A stretch of DNA of 64,000 nucleotides from Ceratorhiza oryzae-sativae (taxonomy: Eukaryota; Basidiomycota; Agaricomycetes; Cantharellales; Ceratobasidiaceae): contig JARWMV010000239.1 in assembly GCA_030998015.1 (NCBI GenBank), positions 744,001-808,000 on the forward strand, given 5' to 3'. The notes under the pieces are model-generated. The model was not told where the DNA came from, searched no databases, and worked only from the letters and a program-made list of their open reading frames with translations. How positions within the stretch are numbered: the stretch's first letter is position 1; every line of letters starts with the position of its first letter. This document shows, in pieces, positions 22,584 through 34,033 of this stretch. Made by a program: the position numbers and the translations under genes.

Positions 22584-24209
22584 TCAGACAAATAGATGGA
22601 TCGCCCTCAAATCACTGTCCTGTACATGCGACCGACACACCGGACACGCACTTCGGCCTTGGATACAACCCTTGCAGAAAACATGTCCACATAGTGTGCT
22701 CGTCGTGTTTTGCATAGGCCGAGAGCAAACCATGCACGGCAAATCGACCGGTTGTTTCGTGAAAAGCCTTGGCAGAGGAGGGGGAGAGGCGGGAGGAGTC
22801 GTCAAAGGAGTAGAAGCAGTTCGAGAGCTGAACACGCTGAATACATGCGAGCTAGTGGTATGGGCGGTTTGAGGAGTGTATATATGTGTTTGCGTCCGTG
22901 GGGTGTCGGTGCCTCGAGCATCGAAACCAGACGAAAAGATGGAGATGGAATCGGATTGGGAATGGGAGCGAGGTTGGGGATTGCGGCCGAGAGCACGCTC
23001 AAGATCATAGAGAGTAAGTTCGAGATCACGGTTCACGTATGCAGCTTCGGTACAAGGTGTAACAGGAGAAAATGGCTGGGGATGCTGAGGATTAGGAACC
23101 AGGAGAGTGGGGGAGCGGAGATTGGGACTCGAGGGCGGTGAGGGTGTGGGAAGTCTCTGAGCCTGCAGGATCGCCGGGGGAACTAGGGGCGCATGAGGCT
23201 GCGCATCCAAGTCGCGAATCACAAACTCTGAGATGCTGGGCAAACGATGGCTCGTAGATTGAGACTTACGATTCACCGCTCCGGGGCTTTGGACAGGAGC
23301 CATGTTTGCTGCATCAAGGTCCCGAATCCCAAGCAGAATTTTTTCTTCCTCAGTCAAGCCTATGGGTTCGGACTCTGACATTTGTGAGCCGCGCCGAGGC
23401 GGGGAGCTCCGAGCAGAAGATGCCTTTGATGCATTCTGTGCAGCCAGAGACTCCAAATATGCTTTCAATGCAGGCTCCATCTGGTCGCTAAGCTCTGGAG
23501 CGAGGCGGAGTTCGGGTACGAGTGGAGGTGTTCGCGGGGGAGGAAGGGGGGATACAGGGATGGGAGCGTGAGATATGGTCAGCGATTGGTTCGTTCGTGG
23601 TGATGACGACGAAGGGGTCCCCTGGGACTAGGCAAAACGGTCAGTCTCCCAGCCGAATCGACGTCATAAGCCGGCCTACCATTGTTACAATCCCGCTGGC
23701 CCGCTTTGCCGCTGAAAGCAAGCCCACAAAAGCTAATCGAGTAGAGCTGCTCGTACCGGGCATACTCCCAGTGCTAGGTGGCCGGCTAGGGCCTGCGCTC
23801 GCAGGCCCACCAGGGCGCCTTGAACTCAATATTCGCAGTGGTCTCAGCCCTGCAACAGCTTTCGTGCTGCCACGGGATCCGTCTCTAGGGGTGCCCCAGG
23901 GTACATGGCGAGATCGAGCGGGGAAAGTGGGGGTGCTTGCGCTGCCTGCTGGACAGTCGTGAGCTGTGGACGCCAACCGACATAGCCGTCATCCGATTCA
24001 GAGTCGGAATCGGAGAGCGAGTTGGAGACGGTAGGATGGGTAGGTTGTGACATGGCGGGGGTGGATGTCATGCGCGTGTGAGGGTCGAGAGAGGCCGATG
24101 GATTTATTTGGGGAGCTTGGGGCAATACAGGGGCCGCCTCGTCGCCCCCCTTTGACAAGGTAAGTGTAGGGGGTGGACGCAGCCACGGCGGATCATCATT
24201 AGGAGCCAT
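22584..24209 (-). CDS. RING-finger protein, C-terminal RING
   Basis: The ATG at 24209 begins a Pro/Ser/Asp-rich, probably disordered N-terminus (SLSDSDSESDDGYVGW). A later exon starts at the CCTAG acceptor near 23625 and runs open to the stop at 22584. It contains GLTEEEKILLGIRDLD, a similar IRDLDA repeat, an NRDLELTLYDLERALG helix, long Ser/Thr/Pro runs, and at the extreme C-terminus a RING: CMVCSRPMQ, CGHVFCKGC and CPVCRSH. It is a likely E3 ligase. The joint between the first exon and the rest (about 23650-23840) is unresolved; a short additional exon may lie there. The RING shares the string STLCGHVFC with the RING protein at 17163-18641, and both put the finger at the end, so they may be relatives. 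Confidence 0.65.
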
Positions 24210-24766
24210 TGAGCCTCACAAGCCAAAGCTATCGAACAACGGGAGGGGTTTGTCTTCTAACAATAAGGTTTTAAAGTTAGCAGACCGATGGATGGGCGTG
24301 CCGCTCACTTCTAATTGACTGAAAAAAGACGCAACCTGTTCAGCATTCTCCTCAGTTCATCTCGCAAGAGGGAGGTTGTCGATAACGTTGGGAGCAGGAA
24401 GAGGGTGTTTACTTCTTGAGAAGCATCCGGTCGCAAAGTTCCTAGTACCACGTGACACCCCCTGATTTGCAGGTTGCGACTTATTTACAATCGTCGCCCT
24501 GGAAAGCGTTAACGGTTGCAAACCTGAATCTCAATGAAAACTACTTTGGTCATCAAGAAAGCTATGCGATTTGTGCGTACAAATAATGCTACAAGAAATA
24601 CCACATCGAACCATGTCCGTGGATAAATTATTGACCAGCGTGATAATGCCTCAATCCCAAACGGTTCCCATCCCTGTGTATCAAACCTAATATCAACTCA
24701 GTGAGAACGGTGGTCGGACAACGACGCAGGCGTTCTTGAGCATATAGCCGCGAAAATAGAAAAATA

Positions 24767-26754
24767 TCAATGCGCTCCGTGCGCTCCGGGGATAGACTCA
24801 ATCTAAGGTGCCATACGTCAAACGATGTTCAATGGGTTGAACCAATGTCGTACCTTGTCGAGATCATTCAAGCTCTGAGCAATAATGCTGATCGACTTGC
24901 GGAGCTCCGCCTCAGAGATGACGAGCGGGGGAGCGAAACGGATGCTAGAGGTTGCTTAGCAATAGCATTTAGTGCGCCCAAGTCACCAACTCACATGTTG
25001 ACGTGTGTTGGTTTGGCCAACACACCCCTACTCTTCAAAAGCAGGCAGAGATCCCAAGCGGTCCGGCCGCGCGTGCTCTTGCTCTCATCGATGACAACGG
25101 CGTTGAGCAGTCCCCTACCACGAACAAGCTTGACCAATGGGGAATTGATATCTTGAATTGATTTACGGAAAACTTGGCCAAGAGCTTCAGCGCGATCGGC
25201 CAGTTTCTCGTCAACCAAGACCTGAAGTGCTGCGATGGCAACCGCTGCACCAAGGGGATTGCTATTGGGTGATAAGCGTCACAGAATGGGACGACTATGC
25301 GATGGACTCACCCTCCATATGTGCTGCCATGTTCACCAGGCTTGATGCATAGCATGATGTCCTTGTCGGCAAGCACCGCGCTGGCCGGATACACACCGCC
25401 AGAAAGTGCTTTCCCCAGGAGAACGATATCTGGGCGAACGTTGTCGTGCTGGCAAGCTAGCATCTTCCCCGTCCTGCATAGTCCCTAAATACGAGCGTTG
25501 AATACTTGATAGGACATTCAAAGCTAAGGACTCACGGTCTGGACTTCGTCGCAGATTAAGAGGACGTTGTGCTTCTTGCAGAGTGCATGTACTTGCTTGA
25601 GGTATCCAGCATCCGGGACGACAATGCTATAGATAAACGTAAGTCGAGTCACAAGGCAGTGCCTCCCAAACTCACCCAGCCTCGCCTTGAATAGGCTCAA
25701 CCAAGAATGCCGCGATATTCTCGCTATGAGCATCCAGGGCTCGCTCGAGATCCCCTACGTTGTTGTATCTGATAGTATGCGTCTGGCCATCTATTTCAAT
25801 GCTCGGTCCGACGTTCTGCAAGAACGGGCCGAATTCGCGCCGAGAATCAGGATCGGTCGACATGCTATGTCCAAAATAAGTAAATTGTGTTCGTCGTTAA
25901 ACACTTGAACGGTACCTGATGACGCCCATCGTGCGCCCATGGAAGTTATCCTTGGCAGCGAGCACAATAGCTTTGCCCTCTGGCACACACTTCTTCACAT
26001 ACGCCCACTTGCGAGCGAGCTAGGAGCGAGATTTGTCAATCGTGAGTTCGAAATGCTATGTTGACGTGGTGCGTACCTTGATGCCAGTTTCGACGGCCTC
26101 GGCACCCGTGTTCATTGGCAGGACCATATCATACCCAAAAAGTTTAGTGATGTACTCAGCAAACTTGCCGAACTGGGAGTTGTGAAAGGCACGCGACGAT
26201 AGAGTGAGCCGCTGCGCCTGTTGGGTGAGCGCAGCGACAATCCGTGGGTGACAGTGGCCCTACGTCATGTGGGTTAAATTGATCCACAAGTCAGTGGTTG
26301 AGAAGCATACTTGGTTCACCGCGCTAAAGTTCCGGGTCAGTGTAAATCACATGCAGCAGAGCTCAATGCGTTACTCACGAATAAGCCGATAGCATATCGA
26401 TATACTCATTGCCCTCTGGATCCCACACTCTGAGGTGATAATCAGTTGGTTTGCCCACGCTAGCTCAATCAGATCGGGCAGTAGTTGACTCACTTGGCAC
26501 CAAGGGCGCGGTCGAAAACGACAGGAAGTGGATGATAGCTAATCGACCAAGGCAAATGCGAGCTCTTAGCGACTGGTACGCGCAAATAACGCACGATCGA
26601 TGACTCACTTGTGTGCACTATGCTCATGCTCCATCTCGATGAGCCGCTGAGAAGTGGTAAGTTCGGCATCGCCTTTTTTGCGGTTGGCGATAGCCTGTTT
26701 GGTGACTGAAGGTGCCGCGTGAGCAGATGCCGGGACAGTCGCAGTCGGTGCCAT
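24767..26754 (-). CDS. CAR2: Ornithine aminotransferase
   Basis: About nine exons on the minus strand encode a class-III PLP transaminase of about 450 residues, starting [20 protein letters not shown] at 26754 and ending in IPGAHGAH at 24767. Diagnostic blocks: [65 protein letters not shown] (the Asp contacting the pyridine nitrogen) and LLGKALSGG, where Lys forms the Schiff base. The enzyme converts ornithine and 2-oxoglutarate to glutamate-5-semialdehyde and glutamate, the second step of arginine catabolism; fungal enzymes are usually cytosolic, and no convincing mitochondrial leader is seen. The promoter, shared with the ceramidase, holds CACGTGA at 26901 and a TATAAG-like box (minus strand, about 26850). 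Confidence 0.9.
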
Positions 26755-27491
26755 GATGATCGGTTCGAGTAATAATAGCTAATAACGTGGTGGTAGTTCG
26801 CGAAGAGGCGTGCGTTCAAATTGCCAGTCGCTATCTGGCGGAGCCCACTTATAGGCCCGGCTACCCCACACTTTGCTTCCGGCTCGGGAGCGTCGGCCGA
26901 CACGTGACGAGCTCCGTGCCCAACTGCCAGAGCGTGATGCAGTCATGTGGCCACACTAGGCGCGGCCAGCTGGGACATCGAGCCAGCACGGGCGGATCAC
27001 CAACTCTGGGGGGCGCACGTCACAGGCCCCCCTTAAAGGCCCCCTGAACTTGCGCGCGCCGGCTCCCATAGAGGTAATCAGACTCCCGTGTGGATTGCTC
27101 ACTTTGCCTTTGATCGGCCAGCCTCTAATCAGCTCCCGAATACCCAATCTCAACGGCAGATTGATCAACATGAGCAGGCTTTTCGGTAGCTTTTGCGACG
27201 CTCCCATTCCCCCACGTGACTTTAAGTCTGAAATCGGCGGCATCGGTTGCGCAGTAACCTCGATAAAGCAACCCGAACCGTAGCACACCTCTGTAACCCG
27301 CGTTTGCAACGTTCTCGTCGCTTTGCCATACAACGTGCGGTGTGCCTAGTTACGCGGTGGATAGTCTCGGCAAGTGGTCGGAGCTTGCTCCAATCAGTGT
27401 GATAGGCGAAGACCAATTGTTCCATCCTCCAACCCATAAAGCCGACGGTTGACGAAACAGGAAATGAACTCAACCTCCACCCTCGAAGACA
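26755..27491. promoter_or_regulatory. Divergent promoter, OAT and ceramidase
   Basis: The 737-nt gap between two divergent genes carries two E-boxes in CACGTGAC context (26901-26906 and 27213-27218) and, on the minus strand, CTATAAGTGG about 90 nt before the OAT start. No open frame here looks like a gene. Confidence 0.45.
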
Positions 27492-28673
27492 ATGACGCAA
27501 CCGGCTCCTGTTCACCGCGACGGGCAGCTAACCCATGGATTTTGGGGCAACCACACATCGACCATCGATTGGTGCGAGGTATGTGGCGGTCCGAGCCTCC
27601 ATGATCTCCGTACGGTTGCTGATGAGTAGCATGCCAAAGGGTAATTATGTGCACAGCAGATTCATCGCGGAAACCTACAACACACTCTCAAACATTCCCT
27701 TCATCGTCCTCGCTGTGGTTGGAGCTATCTCGGTGCTCCGCCCGTCCAAACTTTCAAAGCCTTTGCCTCATGCACAGCGATTCGTCCTGATGCATACGCT
27801 CCTCGCCCTTGTCGGTGCAGGCTCGTTCGTTTTCCATGCGACTCTCAAGTGGAAAGCTCAAGTTATGTTTGACGAAATGCCTATGCTACTCGTCACCTGT
27901 GCCGCCTTGTATTCAATTCGGGTACCGATTCGACCTGAAACTCTTGGGACGCTCATTTTGCCTCCCAAACCTGGCAGTACCTCTGTTGCGAAGCCCTCAG
28001 ATCAGCATTTTTGGCTGCGGCTGCGCTGGCAAATTGGTACACCCCTATTCGCTCTGGGCACGTGCGTCATCTAGTGAGTCCGCATATAGCCATTTGAACT
28101 GCGGTACTGACGCATTTCATCGAGCTTGCGTCTTCCTCACCCATTGATCCACCAATTCACGTTTGCGATCTTGATGTGCTGCAACGCGGGGATTGTCTTT
28201 GGCCTATTAACCCATCCCAACCTTCGGGTTCCACTTTCACCTCTGCCTAAATCCAAGAAACTAGAGTCGGCCCCACCCAGCGGAGCCGAGACCGCAGGAG
28301 CGGTCGCTTTCCGTACGCTTGCATCCGGACTCCTGATCTTCCTATCGGGCTTTGCTATCTGGATTGCCGATAATATACTCTGTGATAGCCTCAGCTATCT
28401 ACGCGATGCAGCCATCGGCAAGGATGCTGGTATCGTTGGTATATTGACTCAAGGTCACGCATGGTGGCACTTGCTTACTGGGCTTGGTGCAAACTGGCTA
28501 ATCGTTGGCCTAACTTGTGAGTAGACACAATCCGGGTGGCCATTAGCTTATATTCTATTGTCATAGACCTACGACTAGCAGTGACGGATCCTCTGGCATT
28601 TGAAGTTGCGCACTACTGGGGTATTGTTCCGTATGTTCGGTGGCGCCGGCAAGTTCCTACTTCTGGACAGTGA
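27492..28673 (+). CDS. Alkaline ceramidase (YPC1/YDC1 type)
   Basis: Exon 1 (27492 to about 27579) encodes MTQPAPVHRDGQLTHGFWGN and TSTIDWCE; it splices to NYVHSRFIAETYNTLSNIPF, the signature start of the alkaline ceramidase (aPHC) family. Then come several transmembrane helices, GSFVFHATLKWKAQ with the conserved Ser and His, FDEMPML with the catalytic Asp, and GHAWWHLLTGLGAN near the C-terminus with the two zinc-binding His residues. The last exon gives YWGIVPYVRW and the stop at 28671-28673. The protein is an ER/Golgi membrane hydrolase that cleaves (phyto)ceramide to a long-chain base and fatty acid. All expected metal ligands are present. The intron between about 28074 and 28124 is not fully certain at its acceptor. 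Confidence 0.88.
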
Positions 28674-28879
28674 GGTGAGCTTTGTTGTATTATCTGTGGT
28701 AGCCATTTTAAGACCCCGACATTGCAGATAGCACTTGGGAGTTCATACATTGGACTTGATACTTGTATATCTATATACCATTCAGTACCGTTTGTATGAT
28801 ATGCACATCTGTAGAAAATAAATTTGATATAGATAAACCCGAGGTGGCTGCTCCCTGTCTGCCACCGTTTCAACGACTG

Positions 28880-28885
28880 CACGTG
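28880..28885. promoter_or_regulatory. CACGTG E-box
   Basis: GCACGTGATT lies 40 nt upstream of the ATG of the RNI-like gene at 28925. Confidence 0.3.
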
Positions 28886-28924
28886 ATTGCAGGGACCGCG
28901 TTGTTTACGGTCACCCACACCAAG

Positions 28925-30229
28925 ATGGATGATCTCTATACCGACTATGATCCATCCAGCACGTCCGGACGACTGGACAAATCATTTATCGCGGATCCCT
29001 TGCGTAGGATTTCGTTGCCTTTGCCGGATGACTTGAAAATGGCTTTGCCTCCTGGTGTTCCTAAATACGACCCTTCGGCGATGCCACATTCGATATTCCA
29101 CGAGTTTCAGCTCAGGCTGACCTACGTTCCACCACTCTCTTACTATGCTCTTCATGCGTTACAACCATACTATACGTGTATATCTCCATTGGACGAACCT
29201 CTGAGCTCTCAGGTTTCAGTAAGCGGTGAACGAGTGAGCATTGTGGATTGCCTTCTTCCTCATGCGAAGCACCACATCGAATATGTAGATCCAGCCACTT
29301 GGGCGATTTTGATCCAGGTTTATGACAGCCTCCCAGAACGCTTTTCCCGGTTTACCCTCGCTTTGAACGACCCACATCTCTCAGTCCTGGCCAACATACC
29401 AAGCACGCCCAACTTTTCTATCGTGACCGTCCTGGATCTATCTGGCTGCAGTGAACTGTTGGACGGAAACGTCAGTTTTCTCAAAGTCTTGACCTCCCTT
29501 TGTGTCCTCGATACATCTCGAACGAAATTGACGGATCGGGGAGTAAAGAATTTCAAGTCTACGCTATTCCTTCGAGAGCCCGGTCCGGCGTATCTTAGGT
29601 CGTGGAGCTTAAGAATGTGCGAAGGCGTTACGGCCGGGGTACTTGGGGCCTTTAGGGCCTTTCCGTTGTTATGCGTGCTAGGTGAGCGCCATTTACTCTT
29701 GGCTACGAGCCGAAACCTGACGCGAGAAGACCTTCGGGGGACGTCTGTGCCCCCATTGCAGGCTGAAACACTCTGGCCTCAAAGCACCCGCTTGCCTACG
29801 TTGGATAACACCGAATACTTTATACCGAATCCTCAATACAAGATCCCGGAACTGCTTCAGCAGCTCTCGGGTTCAAGCTTTTCGCATTCTCAAAGTGGTT
29901 CCTCCACGAAAAGCCCCTATTTGATTCATATCGATCGGGTTCGTCCGGAGATTTTGGTGCGCCATCGTCCTTCTAGGGAGCGCGGCATTTCGCGCATCGG
30001 AAAGAATGCATACCATGTTGATGCGTTATACGTTGACCCATCCGAGCGAGGAACAAGATATCAGCCAGACCACACACCTCGGCCATCATATCAAGATGAT
30101 TATGTTGACTATGGCGAATATGGCTCCTCCGAGTTCGATTGGCCATCCGATGATATGCTATCCGAGGGTGAACGCTCGGATGATTCTGAAAGTATTCAGG
30201 CCGAAAGTGATGTGCGTGCGATGCTGTGA
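28925..30229 (+). CDS. RNI-like leucine-rich protein
   Basis: From the ATG at 28925 (MDDLYTDYDPSS) the product is about 415 residues. The middle has leucine-rich repeat strands, VTVLDLSGCSELLD, LTSLCVLDTSRTKLTDRG and, across a likely 48-nt intron starting at 29691 (GTGAGC...GAAG), LLCVLDLRGTSVPPL, as in the RNI-like superfamily often linked to F-box proteins. No F-box itself is visible. The C-terminal third is acidic and Tyr/Ser-rich (DDYVDYGEYGSSEFDWPSDD) and likely disordered. Function unknown; substrate recognition in ubiquitination is one possibility. The frame is open upstream of 28925 too, but that sequence looks non-coding. It ends 57 nt before the next ORF on the same strand. Confidence 0.6.
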   Translation: MDDLYTDYDPSSTSGRLDKSFIADPLRRISLPLPDDLKMALPPGVPKYDPSAMPHSIFHEFQLRLTYVPPLSYYALHALQPYYTCISPLDEPLSSQVSVSGERVSIVDCLLPHAKHHIEYVDPATWAILIQVYDSLPERFSRFTLALNDPHLSVLANIPSTPNFSIVTVLDLSGCSELLDGNVSFLKVLTSLCVLDTSRTKLTDRGVKNFKSTLFLREPGPAYLRSWSLRMCEGVTAGVLGAFRAFPLLCVLGERHLLLATSRNLTREDLRGTSVPPLQAETLWPQSTRLPTLDNTEYFIPNPQYKIPELLQQLSGSSFSHSQSGSSTKSPYLIHIDRVRPEILVRHRPSRERGISRIGKNAYHVDALYVDPSERGTRYQPDHTPRPSYQDDYVDYGEYGSSEFDWPSDDMLSEGERSDDSESIQAESDVRAML

Positions 30230-30286
30230 TGCCCGAATTGCCACTCACATTTTGGCTAGGGTATTTCTGATCAAGATTCGGGTAGT

Positions 30287-31198
30287 ATGGCATCCTCTCG
30301 CCAATCCACCAGCCGAACAAGGGACTTAGACCCCAGTTCTCGTATGCCCCAGGGAGTTGTGCCGTCTCCCCCGACCAGGCCCAGCAGCTTTCGTTCTTCA
30401 TCGAATCCCCCGTTTGGTTTTCCGCTGACGGTCAACACCATCCCAGATCGGCTAGCCTCAGGTCCCTTTGATCCAAGCAGCGCACCCCAAGCTGGTGGCC
30501 TTACGTTGGGGTCTGGTAGTGTGCCTCAATCTGGTGTCTCGCCCGCTAAATTCGATCAGTCGGCGGTGTCTGGTAACGGGCCAGACGACTCGACATTTGA
30601 AGACATACTCCAGCACGAAGATAAAGCTGCATCCCAGGCCATTCCTGGTTTCTTCAACTCTCGAGCTCAAGCGGGAATAGCTCCCCCGAAGCGAAGGCGT
30701 GTGAAACGATACCCGTCTGAGTCTTCAAGAAGCTATGACTCGGAAGAAGAACGCAAAAGACGGAGGATAGAGTTTTCAGATTTTGGAAACGTCAAGCTCG
30801 CATTGCTCCGAAAACCTCCACCTTGGTCAACGGCTCAAAAACTGATTGATGCCAAACGGAAGGTTGCAGTGACAGAAGGTCCCGCATCTCAAGGCGAAGG
30901 CGCTAGTAACGCAGGAGTGCAGCCTTTGACTCAGTTGGCCAAGGCGAAGAAGGTGCAGACAAATGGAGCATTGGCGGCGTGGAATCTTATCCTGGCATCT
31001 TCGAGCAAAAAACCCACGCCACTCCCGAGCAGCTCTGGCTTGCAGGCGACGGGCATTGACAATAGCCAATCATCTACCTCAGCCATACAATCACGTTCGA
31101 CACACGTGAAAGATAAGCCTGCCAAGCGTACCACAATTGGCATACTGCTCAAAGATCGGGGGCCAATCAGCCGTAAACTGAAATATGAGCGTCCATAA
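30287..31198 (+). CDS. Hypothetical basic protein with nuclear signals
   Basis: A single open frame of 303 codons with no recognised domain. It is Ser/Pro-rich at the N-terminus, has a basic cluster PPKRRRVKRYPSE and a second one EEERKRRRIEF in the middle (classic nuclear localisation pattern), and a helical NGALAAWNLILASSSKKP before a Lys-rich end. With only 57 nt between it and the preceding stop, it could be a separate small gene or the 3' exon of the RNI-like gene joined by an intron across the stop. Nuclear localisation is an inference. Confidence 0.5.
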   Translation: MASSRQSTSRTRDLDPSSRMPQGVVPSPPTRPSSFRSSSNPPFGFPLTVNTIPDRLASGPFDPSSAPQAGGLTLGSGSVPQSGVSPAKFDQSAVSGNGPDDSTFEDILQHEDKAASQAIPGFFNSRAQAGIAPPKRRRVKRYPSESSRSYDSEEERKRRRIEFSDFGNVKLALLRKPPPWSTAQKLIDAKRKVAVTEGPASQGEGASNAGVQPLTQLAKAKKVQTNGALAAWNLILASSSKKPTPLPSSSGLQATGIDNSQSSTSAIQSRSTHVKDKPAKRTTIGILLKDRGPISRKLKYERP

Positions 31199-31471
31199 CA
31201 CCTAACCAATGTGTAACTATTTATTGTACTTCTCAAGGTGCTGCTATCATGTTGAAATCTGACAATATACTTTACTACCAAATGGCTCATGGCAGGGACG
31301 CGTACTGCCACAACCACATTTGCCCGTATCACACAAAAATAGCTACTCGAACGTGATACGGCGGCAGTATCTCAAGCCATGATGTCACAATGATCCGCTG
31401 GATATCATCGATGTTCCTTAAAATCCGCCCCCTCTAAGGTCGTACCACACCCCCATCAACCACCAACCATT

Positions 31472-34033
31472 ATGGACATCTTGCTCGAGAAATTTAACAA
31501 GCTCTTCGATCAAGAGAAGCACCCCGAACTCTGGCACTTGATTCATCCAGAAAAATCTAATAAAACATTTCACGTAGCGCTCAAGGGCGAAGCTTTGCTT
31601 AATAGTGCGAAATGGAATAAAGGGCTCGCCTTTACCCAAGAGGAGCGAAAAGCGTTCGAGTTGGAGGGTCGCCTCCCACATTCCGTAGCGACCTTGGAGC
31701 AGCAATGCCAACGAGCGTACCAACAAGTGAAGGTTCAGCTGCATACTAGCTTACCTATAGTGACACACGTGCGATAGTTTTCTAGCAGAGAAACCCCTAT
31801 TCTGAAAAACTCATTCCTGCAGAGCCTAAAGCAACAGAATTGGGTTTTGTACTATTCTCTTCTTGGGCGTCACCTGAAGGAAATGATTCCTATCATCTAT
31901 ACGCCAACAGAGGTGAGTAGATGCGCTGAAACCCCCCTTCTGTATGGCATAGATTTGTTTCATTAGGCCGAAGCAATCGCAAACTACTCTCACCTCTTCC
32001 GGAAGAGCGAGGGTTGTTCCTCACGTAAGATCTTACCTGCATTCATATAGCGATATCTTCTTAACCCGCGAGCACTAGATATACCGAGGAAGCCGAGATG
32101 GAGAAAGCTTACCTAGCCCAAGTCCGTCATCGAGACGTTGACTTGGTAGTGGTCTCAGATGCTGAGGCAATCCTTGGAATTGGAGGTGCGCTTGCCAGTC
32201 GGTCTCAAACGCTAGAAAGTAACTATTTTGCCCTTTAGATCAAGGAGTCGGGGTATGTCGAGACAGTGCTGAGACAGCTTTGTACCATCTAATCACCTTT
32301 TCGATTGGCTAGGGCATCGGGGTATGCTCTCTACATACGTATTCGGAACCTTTACAGACTTTCCTCCTCCATCATTATTCGTTTTATTTAGATTTCCACA
32401 GCCAAAGCTACAATCTATTCGTAAGCCGCATACCCACTTAGCTTCTTGTTGTCTGAACGCACATCTTGCTAGTCTAATTGGCGGAATTGATCCATCCAAA
32501 GCATTGAGTGTTACGCTGGACGTCGGAACCGATAACCAGGAGCTTCTCGACGACGAGCTTTATGTTGTAAGTATTGCCATAATTTCCCATTACACACAAT
32601 CCAAAGGAATCCGATTGCAGGGGTGGCGACACAAACGCGTCCGTGGCAAAGACTATGACCGATTTGTTGATAAGTACGGGATATTTCAAGTATCATGCGC
32701 CTTATCTACACATGTATCCTCCTTCCAGATTTGTCCAGCTGGTCCGCAAGCATAACCCTCATTCGCTGCTGCATTTCGAAGACTTTGGTATGAATTCATC
32801 CGCTAGTTAACGAGAATCTCGCATAACGCCATATATTCAGGCGTCACCAATGCACAACGTTTATTGGAGATTTATAGAGACAAGCATGCAGTTTTCAATG
32901 ACGATGTGTAAGTTGCTATTGATCTGTGATATTCATGGTTCAAGCTCAACGCTTATCATTCACTCAGCCAAGGTACTGGCGCAGTCACACTCGCTTGTTT
33001 GATGGCGGCTGTTGGAGTAACGAAGACTAAGCTGTCTGACCAGCGAATCATTGTTTTTGGTGCCGGAACTGCCGGCCTGGGCATTACCCGCCAAATTCGC
33101 GATGCGATGGTCACTATCGACAGCATTCCTCGGGACGAAGCCAACAAGAAGTTCTATCTTATCGATAAAGAAGGCCTTGTTAAAACAAGCGTGAAGGGTG
33201 GTGTGCGCCACGGACTCGAAGACTTCGTGAGGAGCGACGACGAGTGGTCAGGGATCGGGACTCTATCCAACGTCGGGTTGTTGGATGTCGTGAAGAAAGT
33301 CCAGCCAACTGTTCTGATCGGTAAAGTGCCTCAATCGCAGTCCCAGACCAAACTGAACCTCAGGTATCGTAGGGTGCTCCACGAAGGGTGGCGCATTCAC
33401 GGAGGACGTTGTCCGTGAGATGGCTAAATATGTCGATCGTCCCATCATCTTCCCCCTCTCCAACCCAAGCCGTCTCGTCGAGGTCGACCCCAAGGACGCC
33501 AACGACTGGACCGAAGGGCGCGCTCTGCTAGCGACCGGCTCCCCGTTCCCTCCTGCGAAAATGCCAAATGGCAAAGAGTACATGTAAGTGAGGTTAGCGC
33601 TTTTACGCGATTCAGAATAATCAATCGCGGCTAGTATCGCGGAATGCAACAACGCTTTGATCTATCCCGGCTTGGGGCTCGGAGCAATCATTAGCAAGTC
33701 TCGGACGATGAGCGATACTATGCTACTGGCTGGGACTCAGGCGTTGGCAGCACTCGCACCAGCCTTGAAAGATCCAGATCAAGCACTTTTGCCAGATTTC
33801 CAAGGTGTGCTTTGTTGCTTTGGTGCCCCAAAAACTTGAAAATAACATGGCATTCGTGCATAGATGCAAAGCGTGCGAATTTTGAGGTAGCTATTGCAGT
33901 TGCTGAGCAAGCCATCGAAGAAGGTTCAGCAGGCGTCAAATGGAGTAAAGATGAAGTACGCGAGAAGGTAAAGGAAAAACAGTGGGAGGGTGTCTACGGA
34001 ACGTACAAGTACGATCCCAAGGGCGAAGTTTAG
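31472..34033 (+). CDS. NAD(P)-dependent malic enzyme
   Basis: Around eleven exons encode a malic enzyme of about 570 residues. Diagnostic blocks in order: LNSAKWNKGLAFTQEER, SLKQQNWVLYYSLLGRHLKE, MIPIIYTPTEAEAIANYSH, DAEAILGIGDQGVGGIGMS, VTLDVGTDNQELLDD, HFEDFGVTNAQRLLE, FNDDVQGTGAVTLA (metal-binding Asp), VFGAGTAGLGI (dinucleotide Rossmann), LSNPSRLVEVDP and IYPGLGLGAI. The stop is at 34031-34033. The enzyme oxidatively decarboxylates malate to pyruvate with NAD(P)H. The short N-terminus MDILLEKFNKLFDQ is not an obvious mitochondrial leader, which suggests a cytosolic form; cofactor preference cannot be decided from what I can see. It is convergent with the fumarate reductase gene. Confidence 0.9.
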
